Shown here: piece after piece, positions 41,375 to 48,670 of the stretch
Layout of the letters: each line of letters opens with the position of its first letter
How positions within the stretch are numbered: position 1 is the first letter of the stretch
Assembly (NCBI RefSeq): GCF_029639405.1
Contig: NZ_CP121274.1
Coordinates: 1,364,001-1,428,000 of the forward strand
Length of the DNA: 64,000 nucleotides
Direction of reading: 5' to 3'
DNA from: Microbacterium proteolyticum
Lineage (GTDB): Bacteria; Actinomycetota; Actinomycetes; Actinomycetales; Microbacteriaceae
Made by a program: the position numbers and the translations under genes
The notes under the pieces: model-generated
What the model saw: only the letters and a program-made list of their open reading frames with translations
Databases searched by the model: none
What the model was told of the DNA's origin: nothing

Positions 41375-42163
41375 TCAGCCCAGGACCTTCGCGAGGAACT
41401 CCTGCGTGCGGGGGTTCTTCGGGCGGGTGAGGACTTCCGCGGGGGTGCCCTGCTCGACGATGCGGCCCTGGTCGAGGAAGACGACCCGGTCGGCGACCTC
41501 GCGGGCGAAGCCGATCTCGTGGGTGACGATGACGAGCGTCGTGCCGAGCTTCGCGAGGTCGCGGATGACGTCGAGGACCTCGCCCACGAGCTCGGGGTCG
41601 AGGGCGCTCGTCGGCTCGTCGAACAGCAGCACCTTCGGCTGCAGTGCGAGGGCGCGGGCGATCGCGACGCGCTGCTGCTGGCCGCCGGACAGCTGCCGCG
41701 GGTAGGCGTCGGCTTTGTCCGCGAGGCCCACGCGGTCGAGGAGGCTCAACGCCAGTTCCCGCGCGTCGCTCTTGCTGAGCCGCTTGAGCGCCAACGGCGC
41801 TTCGGTGATGTTCTCCACCGCCGTGAGGTGCGGGAACAGGTGGAAGTTCTGGAACACGATGCCCACCTGCGTGCGACGGCGCAGGATCTCGCGCTCCCGC
41901 AGCTCGTGCAGCTTGCCGCCACGGAGCTCGTAGCCGATGAACTCGTCGTCCACCGTCACCGAGCCGGCATCCACCGTCTCGAGGTGGTTGATGGTGCGCA
42001 GCAGCGTCGACTTGCCCGAACCGCTCGGGCCGAGGAGGGCGATGACCTCGCCCGGATGGACGGTCAGATCGATGCCCTTGAGCACCTCGACGCCGTGGAA
42101 GCTCTTGTGGACGTTGTGGATCTCGATGAGCCCGCGCGTGGGGGCCTCGGTCGTGGTGCTCAT
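41375..42163 (-). CDS. Amino-acid ABC transporter ATPase, GlnQ type
   Basis: A 262-residue ATPase with Walker A GPSGSGKST, the Q-loop FQNFHLFPHLTAVENI, signature LSGGQQQRVAIARAL, Walker B VLLFDEPTSALDPELVGEVL (in part) and H-loop THEIGFA. The polar-amino-acid family pattern is clear. The ATG overlaps the permease stop (ATGA). A 105-bp gap separates it from the receptor gene, with nothing obvious besides a ribosome-binding AAGGAG. Confidence 0.93.
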   Translation of the reverse strand: MSTTTEAPTRGLIEIHNVHKSFHGVEVLKGIDLTVHPGEVIALLGPSGSGKSTLLRTINHLETVDAGSVTVDDEFIGYELRGGKLHELREREILRRRTQVGIVFQNFHLFPHLTAVENITEAPLALKRLSKSDARELALSLLDRVGLADKADAYPRQLSGGQQQRVAIARALALQPKVLLFDEPTSALDPELVGEVLDVIRDLAKLGTTLVIVTHEIGFAREVADRVVFLDQGRIVEQGTPAEVLTRPKNPRTQEFLAKVLG

Positions 42164-43233
42164 GCGCCCGTTCCTCCGAACTTGGTGTCGTTTCCGTTGG
42201 ATGTGAGACCGACGGACACGGAGTCCGCGGGGGCGTACCGCGGTCGCTCCGGGGGCGGGACGGGGCCGTCGCCCAAGCGCGCCCACTGCGTGCTCACCCA
42301 GGCGCGAGCGCGCTGCAGCGGTGTCGGCGGGAGCGCCCGCGCGGATCCGCGGGCGTAGTACCGCTCGATGTAGTACTGCCCGATGCTCAGGATCGTGGTG
42401 ATGATCGCGTACCAGACCACCGCGACCAGCAGCAGCGGGATGACGCGGCTGTTGCGGTTGTAGATGACCTGCACGGCGTAGAACAGCTCGGGGATGGCGA
42501 TGACGAACACGACCGAGGCGCCCTTGACCAGCCCGATCACCTCGTTGGTGGCGTTCGGCACGATCGAGCGCATCGCCTGCGGCAGGATGATGCGGAACAG
42601 GCGACGGGAGGCGGGGATGCCGAGAGCCGCCGCCGCTTCGTACTGCCCCGGGTCGACCGAGATGAGGCCGCCGCGCATGATCTCGGCCGAGTAGGCCGCC
42701 TGGTGGAGGCCCAGACCGAGGATCGCGGCGGCGAACGCGCTGATCAGCTGCACGGTCGGGAACTCCACGATCCAGAAGTCGGTCGTGAACGGCGTCCCGA
42801 GACCCAGCGTCGGGTACAGGTAGCCGAGGTTGTACCAGACGATGATCTGCACGACGAGCGGCACCGAGCGGAAGAACCAGATGTAGCCCCACGCCAGCGA
42901 GCTCACCAGCGGCGACCGCGACAGACGTCCGAGGGCGATGAGCGTGCCCAGGATGAAACCGAGGGCCGCCGAGATCGCGGTCAGCTCGAGCGTGTACCCG
43001 ATGCCGATGAGCACCGGCTCGGAGAAGAAGTACTGCGCGAACGTGCCCCACATGTAGCGGTCGTTCGTGACGAGGTTCCAGGCGAACTGGGCGACGACGA
43101 ACAGCAGCAGGCCGCTGAGGGTCCAGCGCCACCAGTGGCGGGTGGGGACCACGGCGACCGTGCCGAGATCGATCCTGTCGGCCGCGGGTGCGGTGTCGGT
43201 GCGGGCGGGGGTCGCCGGCGCTGTGGTGGTCAT
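42160..43233 (-). CDS. Amino-acid ABC transporter permease
   Basis: A 357-residue permease of the HisM/GlnP family. It has about five or six helices, with GYTLELTAISAALGFILGTLIAL near the start (in part), RSVPLVVQIIVWYNLGY and the coupling loop YEAAAALGIPASRRLFRIILPQAMRSIVPN (in part: QYEAAAALGIPASRR). The N-terminal 30 and C-terminal 50 residues are polar extensions beyond the usual length. It forms a likely homodimeric channel, because only one permease gene is present. Three phased repeats lie 90-140 bp upstream. Confidence 0.9.
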   Translation of the reverse strand: MTTTAPATPARTDTAPAADRIDLGTVAVVPTRHWWRWTLSGLLLFVVAQFAWNLVTNDRYMWGTFAQYFFSEPVLIGIGYTLELTAISAALGFILGTLIALGRLSRSPLVSSLAWGYIWFFRSVPLVVQIIVWYNLGYLYPTLGLGTPFTTDFWIVEFPTVQLISAFAAAILGLGLHQAAYSAEIMRGGLISVDPGQYEAAAALGIPASRRLFRIILPQAMRSIVPNATNEVIGLVKGASVVFVIAIPELFYAVQVIYNRNSRVIPLLLVAVVWYAIITTILSIGQYYIERYYARGSARALPPTPLQRARAWVSTQWARLGDGPVPPPERPRYAPADSVSVGLTSNGNDTKFGGTGA

Positions 43234-43322
43234 GTGTGCTCCTCGGGTTCCGACCGACGGCGGGCGCCGGTCGGGTGAGGGTCACGGTACGGCCGGGCGG
43301 GAGGCCTCGCGAGGCGCGGATT

Positions 43323-43374
43323 CACGCGTCGAAACGCTCCGCCACGCGCCGAAATCGGGAGCCACGAGCGGTAA
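43323..43374. promoter_or_regulatory. Three 20-bp-phased direct repeats upstream of the ABC operon
   Basis: CACGCGTCGAAA (43323), CACGCGCCGAAA (43343) and the weaker CACGAGCGGTAA (43363) start exactly 20 bp apart, 90-140 bp ahead of the permease gene. Phased direct repeats suggest an oligomeric regulator. The surrounding 240-bp gap otherwise holds a G-rich tract (43403-43472) just past the M20 stop. Confidence 0.45.
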
Positions 43375-43473
43375 CACGATGGACGCGCGGGGCGCCGGCG
43401 CGCTATGCGGCGGGGCGGCGGGCGGCGGTGGGGCGGCGGCGGGGGCGGGCGCGGCGGCGGGCGGGGGCGCGGG

Positions 43474-44787
43474 TCAGGCGTCGCGGAGGATCCGCGCCGT
43501 CACGCGGGCGCCGAAGTACACGGCATCCACGGGGACGCGCTCGTCGGCGGCGTGGAACTGGCCGAACACGTCGAAGTCGGCCGGCACGCGGAGCGGGACG
43601 AACCCGTATCCCCGGATGCCGAGGCGGGCGAGGTGCTTGTTGTCGGTGCTGGCCGGCAGGAGGTAGGGCACGACGGTTCCGTCGGGGTCCTCCGCGGTGA
43701 TGGCATCCTGCAGGACGTCCAGCAGGGGCGCGTCGACGGGGGATTCGATGGCCGGGATGTCCCGGGCCCACGCGACGGCGATGTCGTCGCCGACGACCTC
43801 GGCCAGCTGTGCGCGCACCGCCTCGCCCTGGCCGGGGAGGACGCGGACATCGAGCGTGGCGCTCGCCGCGGCGGGGATGACGTTCGCCTTCCCTCCGGCG
43901 GTGAGGACCGTCGGCGACGCGGTGTTGCGCGTCCCCGCGCCGATCACCGAGGCGGCGAAACCGAGGCGCTGCAGGTCGACGTCGAGGTCGTCGCCGTCGA
44001 ACGGCTGTCCGCTGGCGCGGCCGTAGACCTCGAGGAACCGTTCCGACGTCGCCGTGCGGACGAGGGGGAACCGGTGCTCCCCGATCGCGACGACCGCGCG
44101 GGCGAGGCGCACGACCGCGTTGTCGTCGGTCGGTCGCGAGCCGTGGGCGGCGTGCCCTCTCGCGGTCAGCGTCGCCGTTGTCACGCCCTTCTCGGCCGTG
44201 GCGACGAGGTACGCGCGGCGGTCGCCCGGAAGCGGCAGCGAGAACCCGCCGACCTCGCTGATCGCCTCGGTGGCGCCGGCGAAGAGCTCGGGACGGTTCT
44301 GCACGATCCAGCGGGCACCCCAGACGCCGCCCGCCTCCTCGTCGGCGAAGAACGCGAAGATGAGGTCGCGGCGCGGGACGATGCCGTCGCGGCGGAACGC
44401 CCGCGCGATCGCGAGCAGCATGCCGGCGAAGTCCTTCATGTCGACGGCGCCGCGGCCGTAGAGCATTCCGTCGTGGATCTCCGCGCCGAACGGGGGGTGG
44501 GTCCAGTCGGTCGCCTCGACCGGCACGACGTCGAGGTGGGCGTGCGCGACGAGGGCACCGGCATCCGGATCCGACCCGGGAAGGCGCGCGACCACGCTGG
44601 CGCGCCCCGGCCACGGCTCGACGAGGTGCGTCTCGTACCCGACCTCGCGCAGGCGCTCCTGGACGAACAGCGCCGCGCGGGTCTCGCCGTCGCCGATGGT
44701 GGCCGGATCGCCCGTGTTGACGCTGTCGATGCGGATCAGGGCGCGGACGAAGTCCAGAGCCTCGGTCTCGAGATCGGACACGGTCAT
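43474..44787 (-). CDS. M20 family deacylase/peptidase, ArgE/ACY1 type
   Basis: A 437-residue metallohydrolase with metal-ligand motifs AHLDVVP, GRGAVDMKDF and FADEEAGG, and the dimerisation-domain HAAHGSRP. Members remove acyl groups from N-acyl amino acids. It is encoded just upstream of the amino-acid ABC operon on the same strand. Deacetylating an N-acetylated intermediate produced by the neighbouring GNAT is the attractive but unproven role. The start ATG 44787 has GGAG at proper spacing; an in-frame start 10 codons earlier lacks one. Confidence 0.87.
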   Translation of the reverse strand: MTVSDLETEALDFVRALIRIDSVNTGDPATIGDGETRAALFVQERLREVGYETHLVEPWPGRASVVARLPGSDPDAGALVAHAHLDVVPVEATDWTHPPFGAEIHDGMLYGRGAVDMKDFAGMLLAIARAFRRDGIVPRRDLIFAFFADEEAGGVWGARWIVQNRPELFAGATEAISEVGGFSLPLPGDRRAYLVATAEKGVTTATLTARGHAAHGSRPTDDNAVVRLARAVVAIGEHRFPLVRTATSERFLEVYGRASGQPFDGDDLDVDLQRLGFAASVIGAGTRNTASPTVLTAGGKANVIPAAASATLDVRVLPGQGEAVRAQLAEVVGDDIAVAWARDIPAIESPVDAPLLDVLQDAITAEDPDGTVVPYLLPASTDNKHLARLGIRGYGFVPLRVPADFDVFGQFHAADERVPVDAVYFGARVTARILRDA

Positions 44788-44891
44788 GAACGCTCCGTGG
44801 GAAGGGGAAGACGACAACGCCCAACGTAGCGATGCCCGGGAGGGAGTCGGCGCTCCCCGTCACGGGCAGTCACAAGTGGGCGAGCGTTCAC

Positions 44892-44920
44892 TTGCGATCA
44901 ATGTAGTAAGCGCGCATACT
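44892..44920 (+). promoter_or_regulatory. Promoter of the SRPBCC-marR operon, leaderless
   Basis: TTGCGA (44892-44897), 17 bp, CATACT (44915-44920), six bases, then the ATG at 44927. Transcription probably begins at the start codon. Confidence 0.7.
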
Positions 44921-44921
44921 A
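44904..44921. promoter_or_regulatory. MarR-type operator palindrome over the -10 box
   Basis: TAGTAAGCGCGCATACTA is an 18-bp palindrome with one mismatched pair, covering the -10 hexamer of the operon that encodes a MarR protein. Such TAGTA/TACTA-ended sites are typical for MarR autoregulation. The match in position and type makes autorepression likely. Confidence 0.7.
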
Positions 44922-44926
44922 AAACC

Positions 44927-45361
44927 ATGATCACTCTCGCCTCCGTGCGCCGCTCCGCCGCCGCACCTCCCGCCGCCTTCTTCGCCCGCTGGATCGACCA
45001 CGCCACCTGGAGCGAATGGTCGCCCGACACCGAGTGGGTGCGCGTCGACGGCCCGGTGCGGCTCGGGGCGCACGGCATCCTGAAGCCGAAGGGCGGACCC
45101 CGGACGCCGTTCACCATCTCGGAGCTCGAGACCGACCGCGTCTACACCGACGTGTCGCGTGTCCCCGGCGCGCGGCTCACGTTCCGCCACACCGCGGAGC
45201 CGTCCGCCGAAGGATCTGCCCTCTCCGTCGAGGTCACGCTCGACGGACCATTGGCGTGGCTCTGGGTGCGCACGGCGTTCTCCGGATTCGAACGCTCCGC
45301 GATCGAGGACCTCGATCGGCTCATCGCCGTGATGGAGATGCCGGCGTCGTCCGCGCGATGA
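44927..45361 (+). CDS. SRPBCC/START-like protein
   Basis: A 144-residue protein of the SRPBCC polyketide-cyclase-like superfamily (SVRRSAAAPPAAFFARWIDHATWSEWSPDTEWV in part, GPVRLGAHGILKPKGG, the C-terminal helix SAIEDLDRLIAVME). These proteins enclose a hydrophobic ligand. It lies 7 bp before a MarR gene under a predicted MarR operator, so it may bind or process the MarR ligand. The enzymatic activity is unknown. Confidence 0.78.
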   Translation: MITLASVRRSAAAPPAAFFARWIDHATWSEWSPDTEWVRVDGPVRLGAHGILKPKGGPRTPFTISELETDRVYTDVSRVPGARLTFRHTAEPSAEGSALSVEVTLDGPLAWLWVRTAFSGFERSAIEDLDRLIAVMEMPASSAR

Positions 45362-45368
45362 TCGAGGA

Positions 45369-45833
45369 ATGACCACGCCCCTCGACACTCGCTTCGCCTC
45401 GGCCGATGAGAGCCCCGGGTTCCTGCTCTGGCAGGTCACGAACCGCTGGCAGGCCGCGGTCCGTCGGGCGCTCGCGCCGTTCGACGTGACGCACGTGCAG
45501 TTCGTCCTGCTCGCCGTGCTCACCTATGGAGACGTCGAGGAGGGACTGACGCAGGCCGAGGTCAGCCGCCGCGCGGGGGCGGACCCGATGATGGTGTCGC
45601 AGGTGCTCCGCGCCCTCGCCGCCCGTGGACTCGTCGAGAGGACCCCTGATGCCGTCGACCGCCGCGCGGTCCGCGTTCGGCCCACGGCCGAGGGACGCGC
45701 GCTCGCCCGCACGGCCAATCACGCTGTGGAGGACGTCGACGAGACCTTTTTCGGCCCCGGCTCCCTGGCATCCGGCACGCTCGTCGGCCACTTGTCCGCG
45801 GTGCTCGACCGCTCCCGCGAGCCGAACTCCTGA
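45369..45833 (+). CDS. MarR-family transcriptional regulator
   Basis: A 154-residue winged-helix repressor. The N-terminal dimerisation helices are followed by the HTH TQAEVSRRAGADPMMVSQVL and the wing DRRAVRVRPTAEGRAL. It likely represses its own operon through the palindrome at 44904-44921. Its last codons (EPNS-stop) are part of the left arm of an inverted repeat at 45822-45837, so the repeat may have altered the C-terminus. Confidence 0.87.
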   Translation: MTTPLDTRFASADESPGFLLWQVTNRWQAAVRRALAPFDVTHVQFVLLAVLTYGDVEEGLTQAEVSRRAGADPMMVSQVLRALAARGLVERTPDAVDRRAVRVRPTAEGRALARTANHAVEDVDETFFGPGSLASGTLVGHLSAVLDRSREPNS

Positions 45834-45901
45834 GAAATCCGCGGATCGAGGCCCTTGCTCCGCGGGTGCGCCCCGAGGGTGCCCGTTTCTCAGGAGTTCG
45901 G
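45822..45901. repeat. Inverted repeat, family D copy 1
   Basis: Perfect 16-bp arms (CCGAACTCCTGAGAAA at 45822-45837 and its complement at 45886-45901) with a 48-nt spacer that itself contains CCGCGG repeats. It overlaps the marR stop and lies between convergent genes, so it may terminate both transcripts. Confidence 0.7.
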
Positions 45902-45917
45902 TCCGGGCGGCCCGGGC

Positions 45918-46622
45918 TCAGTGCATGATCATGCCGCCGGTGACGTTGATCGCCTGGCCGGTGAGGTAGCCCCCGGCGGGCGAGGCGAGGAAGTGCGTCA
46001 CCCCGGCGACGTCCTCCGGGATGCCGAGGCGACCGAGCGGGGACTTCGCGCTCCACGCCGCGACGTCGGCCTCGGACCGGGTGTCGGCGCCCATGTCGGT
46101 GAGCACGTACCCCGGGCAGACGGCGTTGACGGTGACGCCGTGGCATCCCCATTCCTGCGCCCCGGCGCGCGTGAGCGCCACGACCGCCGCCTTCGACGCC
46201 GCGTAGTGCCCCTCGCCGCCGCCGCCGTGTTTGGCGGCCATGCTCGCGATGTTGACGATCGAGCCCTGCCGGGCCTCGAGCATCACGGGGGCGACGGCCT
46301 GCATCGTGACGAGGGTCGCGCGGGCGTTGATGTCGAGGACGCGATCCCAATCGTCGACGGTGATGTCCAGGAGCGACGCGTGCTGGAAGATCCCGGCGCA
46401 GTTCACCAGGACGTCGACGCCGCCGAGCGCCTCGATCGCCTCGCCCACCGCGCGCCGCGTGTCGAGCGGGTCGAGAAGATCGACCGGGAAGAAGGATGCC
46501 GAGCAGCCCGCGGGCGCGCGCCGGTCGAGCACCGCGACCTCCGCGCCGTCGGCCGTGAAGCGCTGGACGATGGCGGCGCCGATGCCGCCGGAACCCCCGG
46601 TCACGATGACGCGCTGCGACAT
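45918..46622 (-). CDS. Short-chain dehydrogenase/reductase
   Basis: A 234-residue classical SDR: VTGGSGGIGAAI (cofactor loop), LVNCAGIF, catalytic Ser in NIASMAA, catalytic YAASK (Tyr-x-x-x-Lys), and PLGRLGIPEDVAGVTHFLAS near the end. It oxidises or reduces a hydroxyl/carbonyl with NAD(P)(H); the acceptor is unknown. TGAGGAG precedes the ATG. A perfect GlnR half-site pair is centred about 85 bp upstream. Confidence 0.87.
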   Translation of the reverse strand: MSQRVIVTGGSGGIGAAIVQRFTADGAEVAVLDRRAPAGCSASFFPVDLLDPLDTRRAVGEAIEALGGVDVLVNCAGIFQHASLLDITVDDWDRVLDINARATLVTMQAVAPVMLEARQGSIVNIASMAAKHGGGGEGHYAASKAAVVALTRAGAQEWGCHGVTVNAVCPGYVLTDMGADTRSEADVAAWSAKSPLGRLGIPEDVAGVTHFLASPAGGYLTGQAINVTGGMIMH

Positions 46623-46700
46623 GGTTCTCCTCACCCGGGCGTCGGGAGCGCCCGTCGGCGTCACCGTACGCCCGGGCGCGAACGGCCCCGCGACGCGGGT

Positions 46701-46716
46701 GTTTCGGTGGCGTAAC
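46701..46716. promoter_or_regulatory. GlnR box upstream of the SDR gene
   Basis: GTTTC-N6-GTAAC, the complement of GTTAC-N6-GAAAC, matches the actinobacterial GlnR consensus at every fixed base. It is 79 bp ahead of the SDR start and sits in a 28-bp block of which about 23 bases recur ahead of the gene starting at 47307. Confidence 0.6.
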
Positions 46717-46751
46717 GGGGTGCCGTGGCGTCGTCCCGGCGGCCCCTCCTC

Positions 46752-46801
46752 GCGAGAAACGGCGTTCGCGTCCAGAAACGGCGGGTCGTCCCGTTTCTCG
46801 C
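46752..46801. repeat. Inverted repeat, family D copy 2 / terminator-like
   Basis: Arms GCGAGAAACGG (46752-46762) and CCGTTTCTCGC (46791-46801) are perfectly complementary with a 28-nt spacer, 6 bp past the stop of the FMN-binding protein gene. It shares the GAGAAA/TTTCTC arm core with the repeat at 45822-45901. Confidence 0.55.
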
Positions 46802-46806
46802 CGGGA

Positions 46807-47307
46807 TCAGCGTTTATCGGCGGGGGCCGCGAGCATCGCCCACACCTCGGTGACGTCGACCTCGAGCCGGGCATCGGTCCCGCGCGAGCGCCAGGCGTCG
46901 CGATCGAACACGAACGCCCCCTGCACCTCGAGCACGTACAGCCGCTTCGTCGGCACGTCGAGCACCGTCGCCGGGTCGTCGTCGCCGGCATCGCGGGGGA
47001 GCCGCGCGGCCAGCACCGCACGGATCGCCGAGGCGTCGGCATCCACCTCCCGCGCCGCGAACGCCAGCTGCACGCCATCCGCGTCGGCGGGTGCGGCTGT
47101 GGAGTCGAAGACGACCCCGGATGCCACCCCCGACGCCGCGATCGCGCGCGCGTGCCGCGACGAGACGTCCGACTCGACGTACAGACCGCGCGGGAGGAGC
47201 CGGTACTGCGCCGCCGCGGTCCAGGGGCCGTCGGCGTCGGCGGTGCCGATCACGACGAAACGCTGGGTCGCGAGGATCGCGGCCGCGCGCCGCACGGGAG
47301 AGGTCAT
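46807..47307 (-). CDS. Pyridoxamine-phosphate-oxidase-like FMN-binding protein
   Basis: A 166-residue split-barrel protein (RFVVIGTADADGPWTAAAQYRL in part, ESDVSSRHARAI, VAFAAREV-like VQLAFAAREVDAD, and TKRLYVLEVQGAFVFDRD in part). It belongs with small PNPOx-like flavin- or F420-binding proteins of unknown substrate. The start at 47307 lacks a strong ribosome-binding site; a start six codons earlier is possible. A perfect GlnR box lies 34 bp upstream. Confidence 0.65.
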   Translation of the reverse strand: MTSPVRRAAAILATQRFVVIGTADADGPWTAAAQYRLLPRGLYVESDVSSRHARAIAASGVASGVVFDSTAAPADADGVQLAFAAREVDADASAIRAVLAARLPRDAGDDDPATVLDVPTKRLYVLEVQGAFVFDRDAWRSRGTDARLEVDVTEVWAMLAAPADKR

Positions 47308-47340
47308 GCGGCCATGTTTCGGCATGTGGGCGACGGCGGT

Positions 47341-47356
47341 GTTTCCGCGCCGTAAC
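47341..47356. promoter_or_regulatory. GlnR box upstream of the FMN-binding protein gene
   Basis: GTTTC-N6-GTAAC matches the GlnR consensus exactly, 34 bp before the minus-strand gene and 150 bp before the divergent esterase gene. The flanks resemble those of the box at 46701-46716. Confidence 0.6.
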
Positions 47357-47409
47357 GCTTGCCGCGGCGGGCCCGGTTCCGGCGCTCGAGGGTGTCTCGA
47401 GGGTGTTGA

Positions 47410-47460
47410 GTGTCCAAGACACGCGGACGCGGTCGCGCGGCATCCGCGTGTCTTGGACAC
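47410..47460. repeat. REP-like palindromic element, family A copy 2
   Basis: Perfect 18-bp arms (47410-47427 and 47443-47460) around a 15-nt loop, with the outer core GTGTCCAAGACACGC shared with 2429-2480. Relative to copy 1 it is inverted when the flanks (TTCA on one side, TCRA on the other) are compared. It lies in the intergenic region ahead of the esterase gene. Confidence 0.85.
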
Positions 47461-47509
47461 TGAACGGGCCGATCCCGCCCCGACCGCACCGCCCGACCCG
47501 AGGAGCGCC

Positions 47510-48514
47510 GTGAGCGACAGCGTCCACCCCGCGATCACCGACCCCGACGTCCGCGCGCACCTCGCGCGTCTCGCGGCGCGCGCGGGCACGATCCCCTCGG
47601 GGGCAACGGATGCCGAGGGCGACGACGCCGCGCGGATCGCCGAGCTGCGCGCCAACCCGTCGTGGGTGCGGCTGCCCGACGACGACGTGGTCGAGTCGAT
47701 CGACACCTCCGACGGCGACCTCGCCCTGCGGCTCTACCGGCCGAGGGCCGAGCACCGCGGGACCCTCGTGTTCGCCCACGGCGGCGGGTGGGTCGCGGGC
47801 GACCTCGCCAACAACGACGCCCTGTGCCGCGCGCTCGCCGCGGCCACCGGCGCGCAGGTGCTGAGCGTCGACTACCGTCTCGCGCCCGAGCACCCGTTCC
47901 CCGCCGGCCTCGACGACCTCGACCGCGCGCTGCGCTTCGCCGCCGCGGGAGCCGGCGGTCTCGTCGACCCCGCGCTCCTCGGCGTCGTCGGGCACAGCGC
48001 GGGCGGCAACCTCGCCGCCGCTCTGGCGTTGCGCTCCCGCGAGGGTCGGGCCCCCGGCATCCGGGTCCAGGTGCTGCTGTGCCCCGTGCTCGACGCCCCC
48101 GATCCCGACCGGCCCAGCTACCGCGCGCACACCGAGAACCTGCCGCTGACCGCGAAGGGCATGCAGTGGTACTGGGGGCTGTACGTCCAGGATACCGCGG
48201 GGGCGGGCGCCGCGGGGGCGGGTGCCGCGGGGGCGGCCGCCGCGGGTGCCGCCACCCCGGTGCCCGTCGAGGCCGCGCCGTTGCGCGCGCCGGAGCTCGC
48301 CGGTTCGGCTCGGGCCGTGATCGTCGCGGCCGGCGTCGACCCGCTGTCGGACGAAGCCGAGGAGTACGCCGAGCGGTTGGCGGCATCCGGAACCCCGGTC
48401 GAGTTCGTGCGGCGGGAGGGCGTTCCGCACCTGTTCCTGGTGTTCCCGTCGACGCCCGCGCGCGACGCCGTGCTGGCGGCGGTGGCGCCGGCGGTGCGGG
48501 CGGCGTTCGCCTGA
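47510..48514 (+). CDS. Alpha/beta hydrolase, hormone-sensitive-lipase family
   Basis: A 334-residue esterase with the HSL oxyanion motif AHGGGWV, nucleophile elbow GHSAGGNLA, acid residue in GVDPLSDEAEEY and catalytic histidine in GVPHLFLV. SVDYRLAPEHPFPAGLDD is typical of the family. Between the YVQD and PVPVEAAPLRAP segments lies an Ala/Gly insertion of about 20 residues encoded by a 15-bp tandem repeat (48197-48253). The GTG start has AGGAG upstream. The substrate is unknown. Confidence 0.85.
   Translation: MSDSVHPAITDPDVRAHLARLAARAGTIPSGATDAEGDDAARIAELRANPSWVRLPDDDVVESIDTSDGDLALRLYRPRAEHRGTLVFAHGGGWVAGDLANNDALCRALAAATGAQVLSVDYRLAPEHPFPAGLDDLDRALRFAAAGAGGLVDPALLGVVGHSAGGNLAAALALRSREGRAPGIRVQVLLCPVLDAPDPDRPSYRAHTENLPLTAKGMQWYWGLYVQDTAGAGAAGAGAAGAAAAGAATPVPVEAAPLRAPELAGSARAVIVAAGVDPLSDEAEEYAERLAASGTPVEFVRREGVPHLFLVFPSTPARDAVLAAVAPAVRAAFA
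48197..48253 (+). repeat. 15-bp in-frame tandem repeat within the esterase gene
   Basis: Three full units of the form GCGGGGGCGGGNGCC and a 12-bp partial unit encode Ala-Gly repeats. Copy number can change by slippage without frameshift. The insertion lies before the acid-residue loop of the hydrolase. Confidence 0.75.
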
Positions 48515-48525
48515 CCTTCTCGAAC

Positions 48526-48603
48526 CTCGTCCCATTTGTGGTCGGTCTGACACTTTCACAGCGACCGTTTGTGGGACATGTTCTGCCGAGAGTGGGACGA
48601 GGG
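48526..48603. repeat. Intergenic repeat, family B copy 3
   Basis: TGGGACATG, ten bases, AGTGGGACGAGGG (48572-48603) repeats the spacing of the copies at 10913 and 11018. CTCGTCCCA at 48526-48534 forms the inverted outer half. It lies between the esterase and the amidohydrolase. Confidence 0.7.
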
Positions 48604-48631
48604 ACCCCCGCAAACAGCCCGCCACCCTCTC

Positions 48632-48647
48632 GGAACACCGCGGAAAC
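48632..48647. promoter_or_regulatory. GlnR-like box, one mismatch
   Basis: GGAAC-N6-GAAAC matches GTnAC-N6-GAAAC with one mismatch, 24 bp before the amidohydrolase start. The target would be a nitrogen-catabolic gene, which fits, but the match is imperfect. Confidence 0.35.
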
Positions 48648-48670
48648 ACGCGATTGTTACCGTCATCAAC

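Noticed and set aside
43323..43374. Possible CRISPR-like array
   Set aside because: Only three short, decaying repeats with 8-bp gaps and no cas gene; better explained as regulator sites.
43403..43472. G-rich tract as a G-quadruplex regulatory element
   Set aside because: It is a simple GGC/GGGC low-complexity run past a stop codon; nothing beyond composition supports function.
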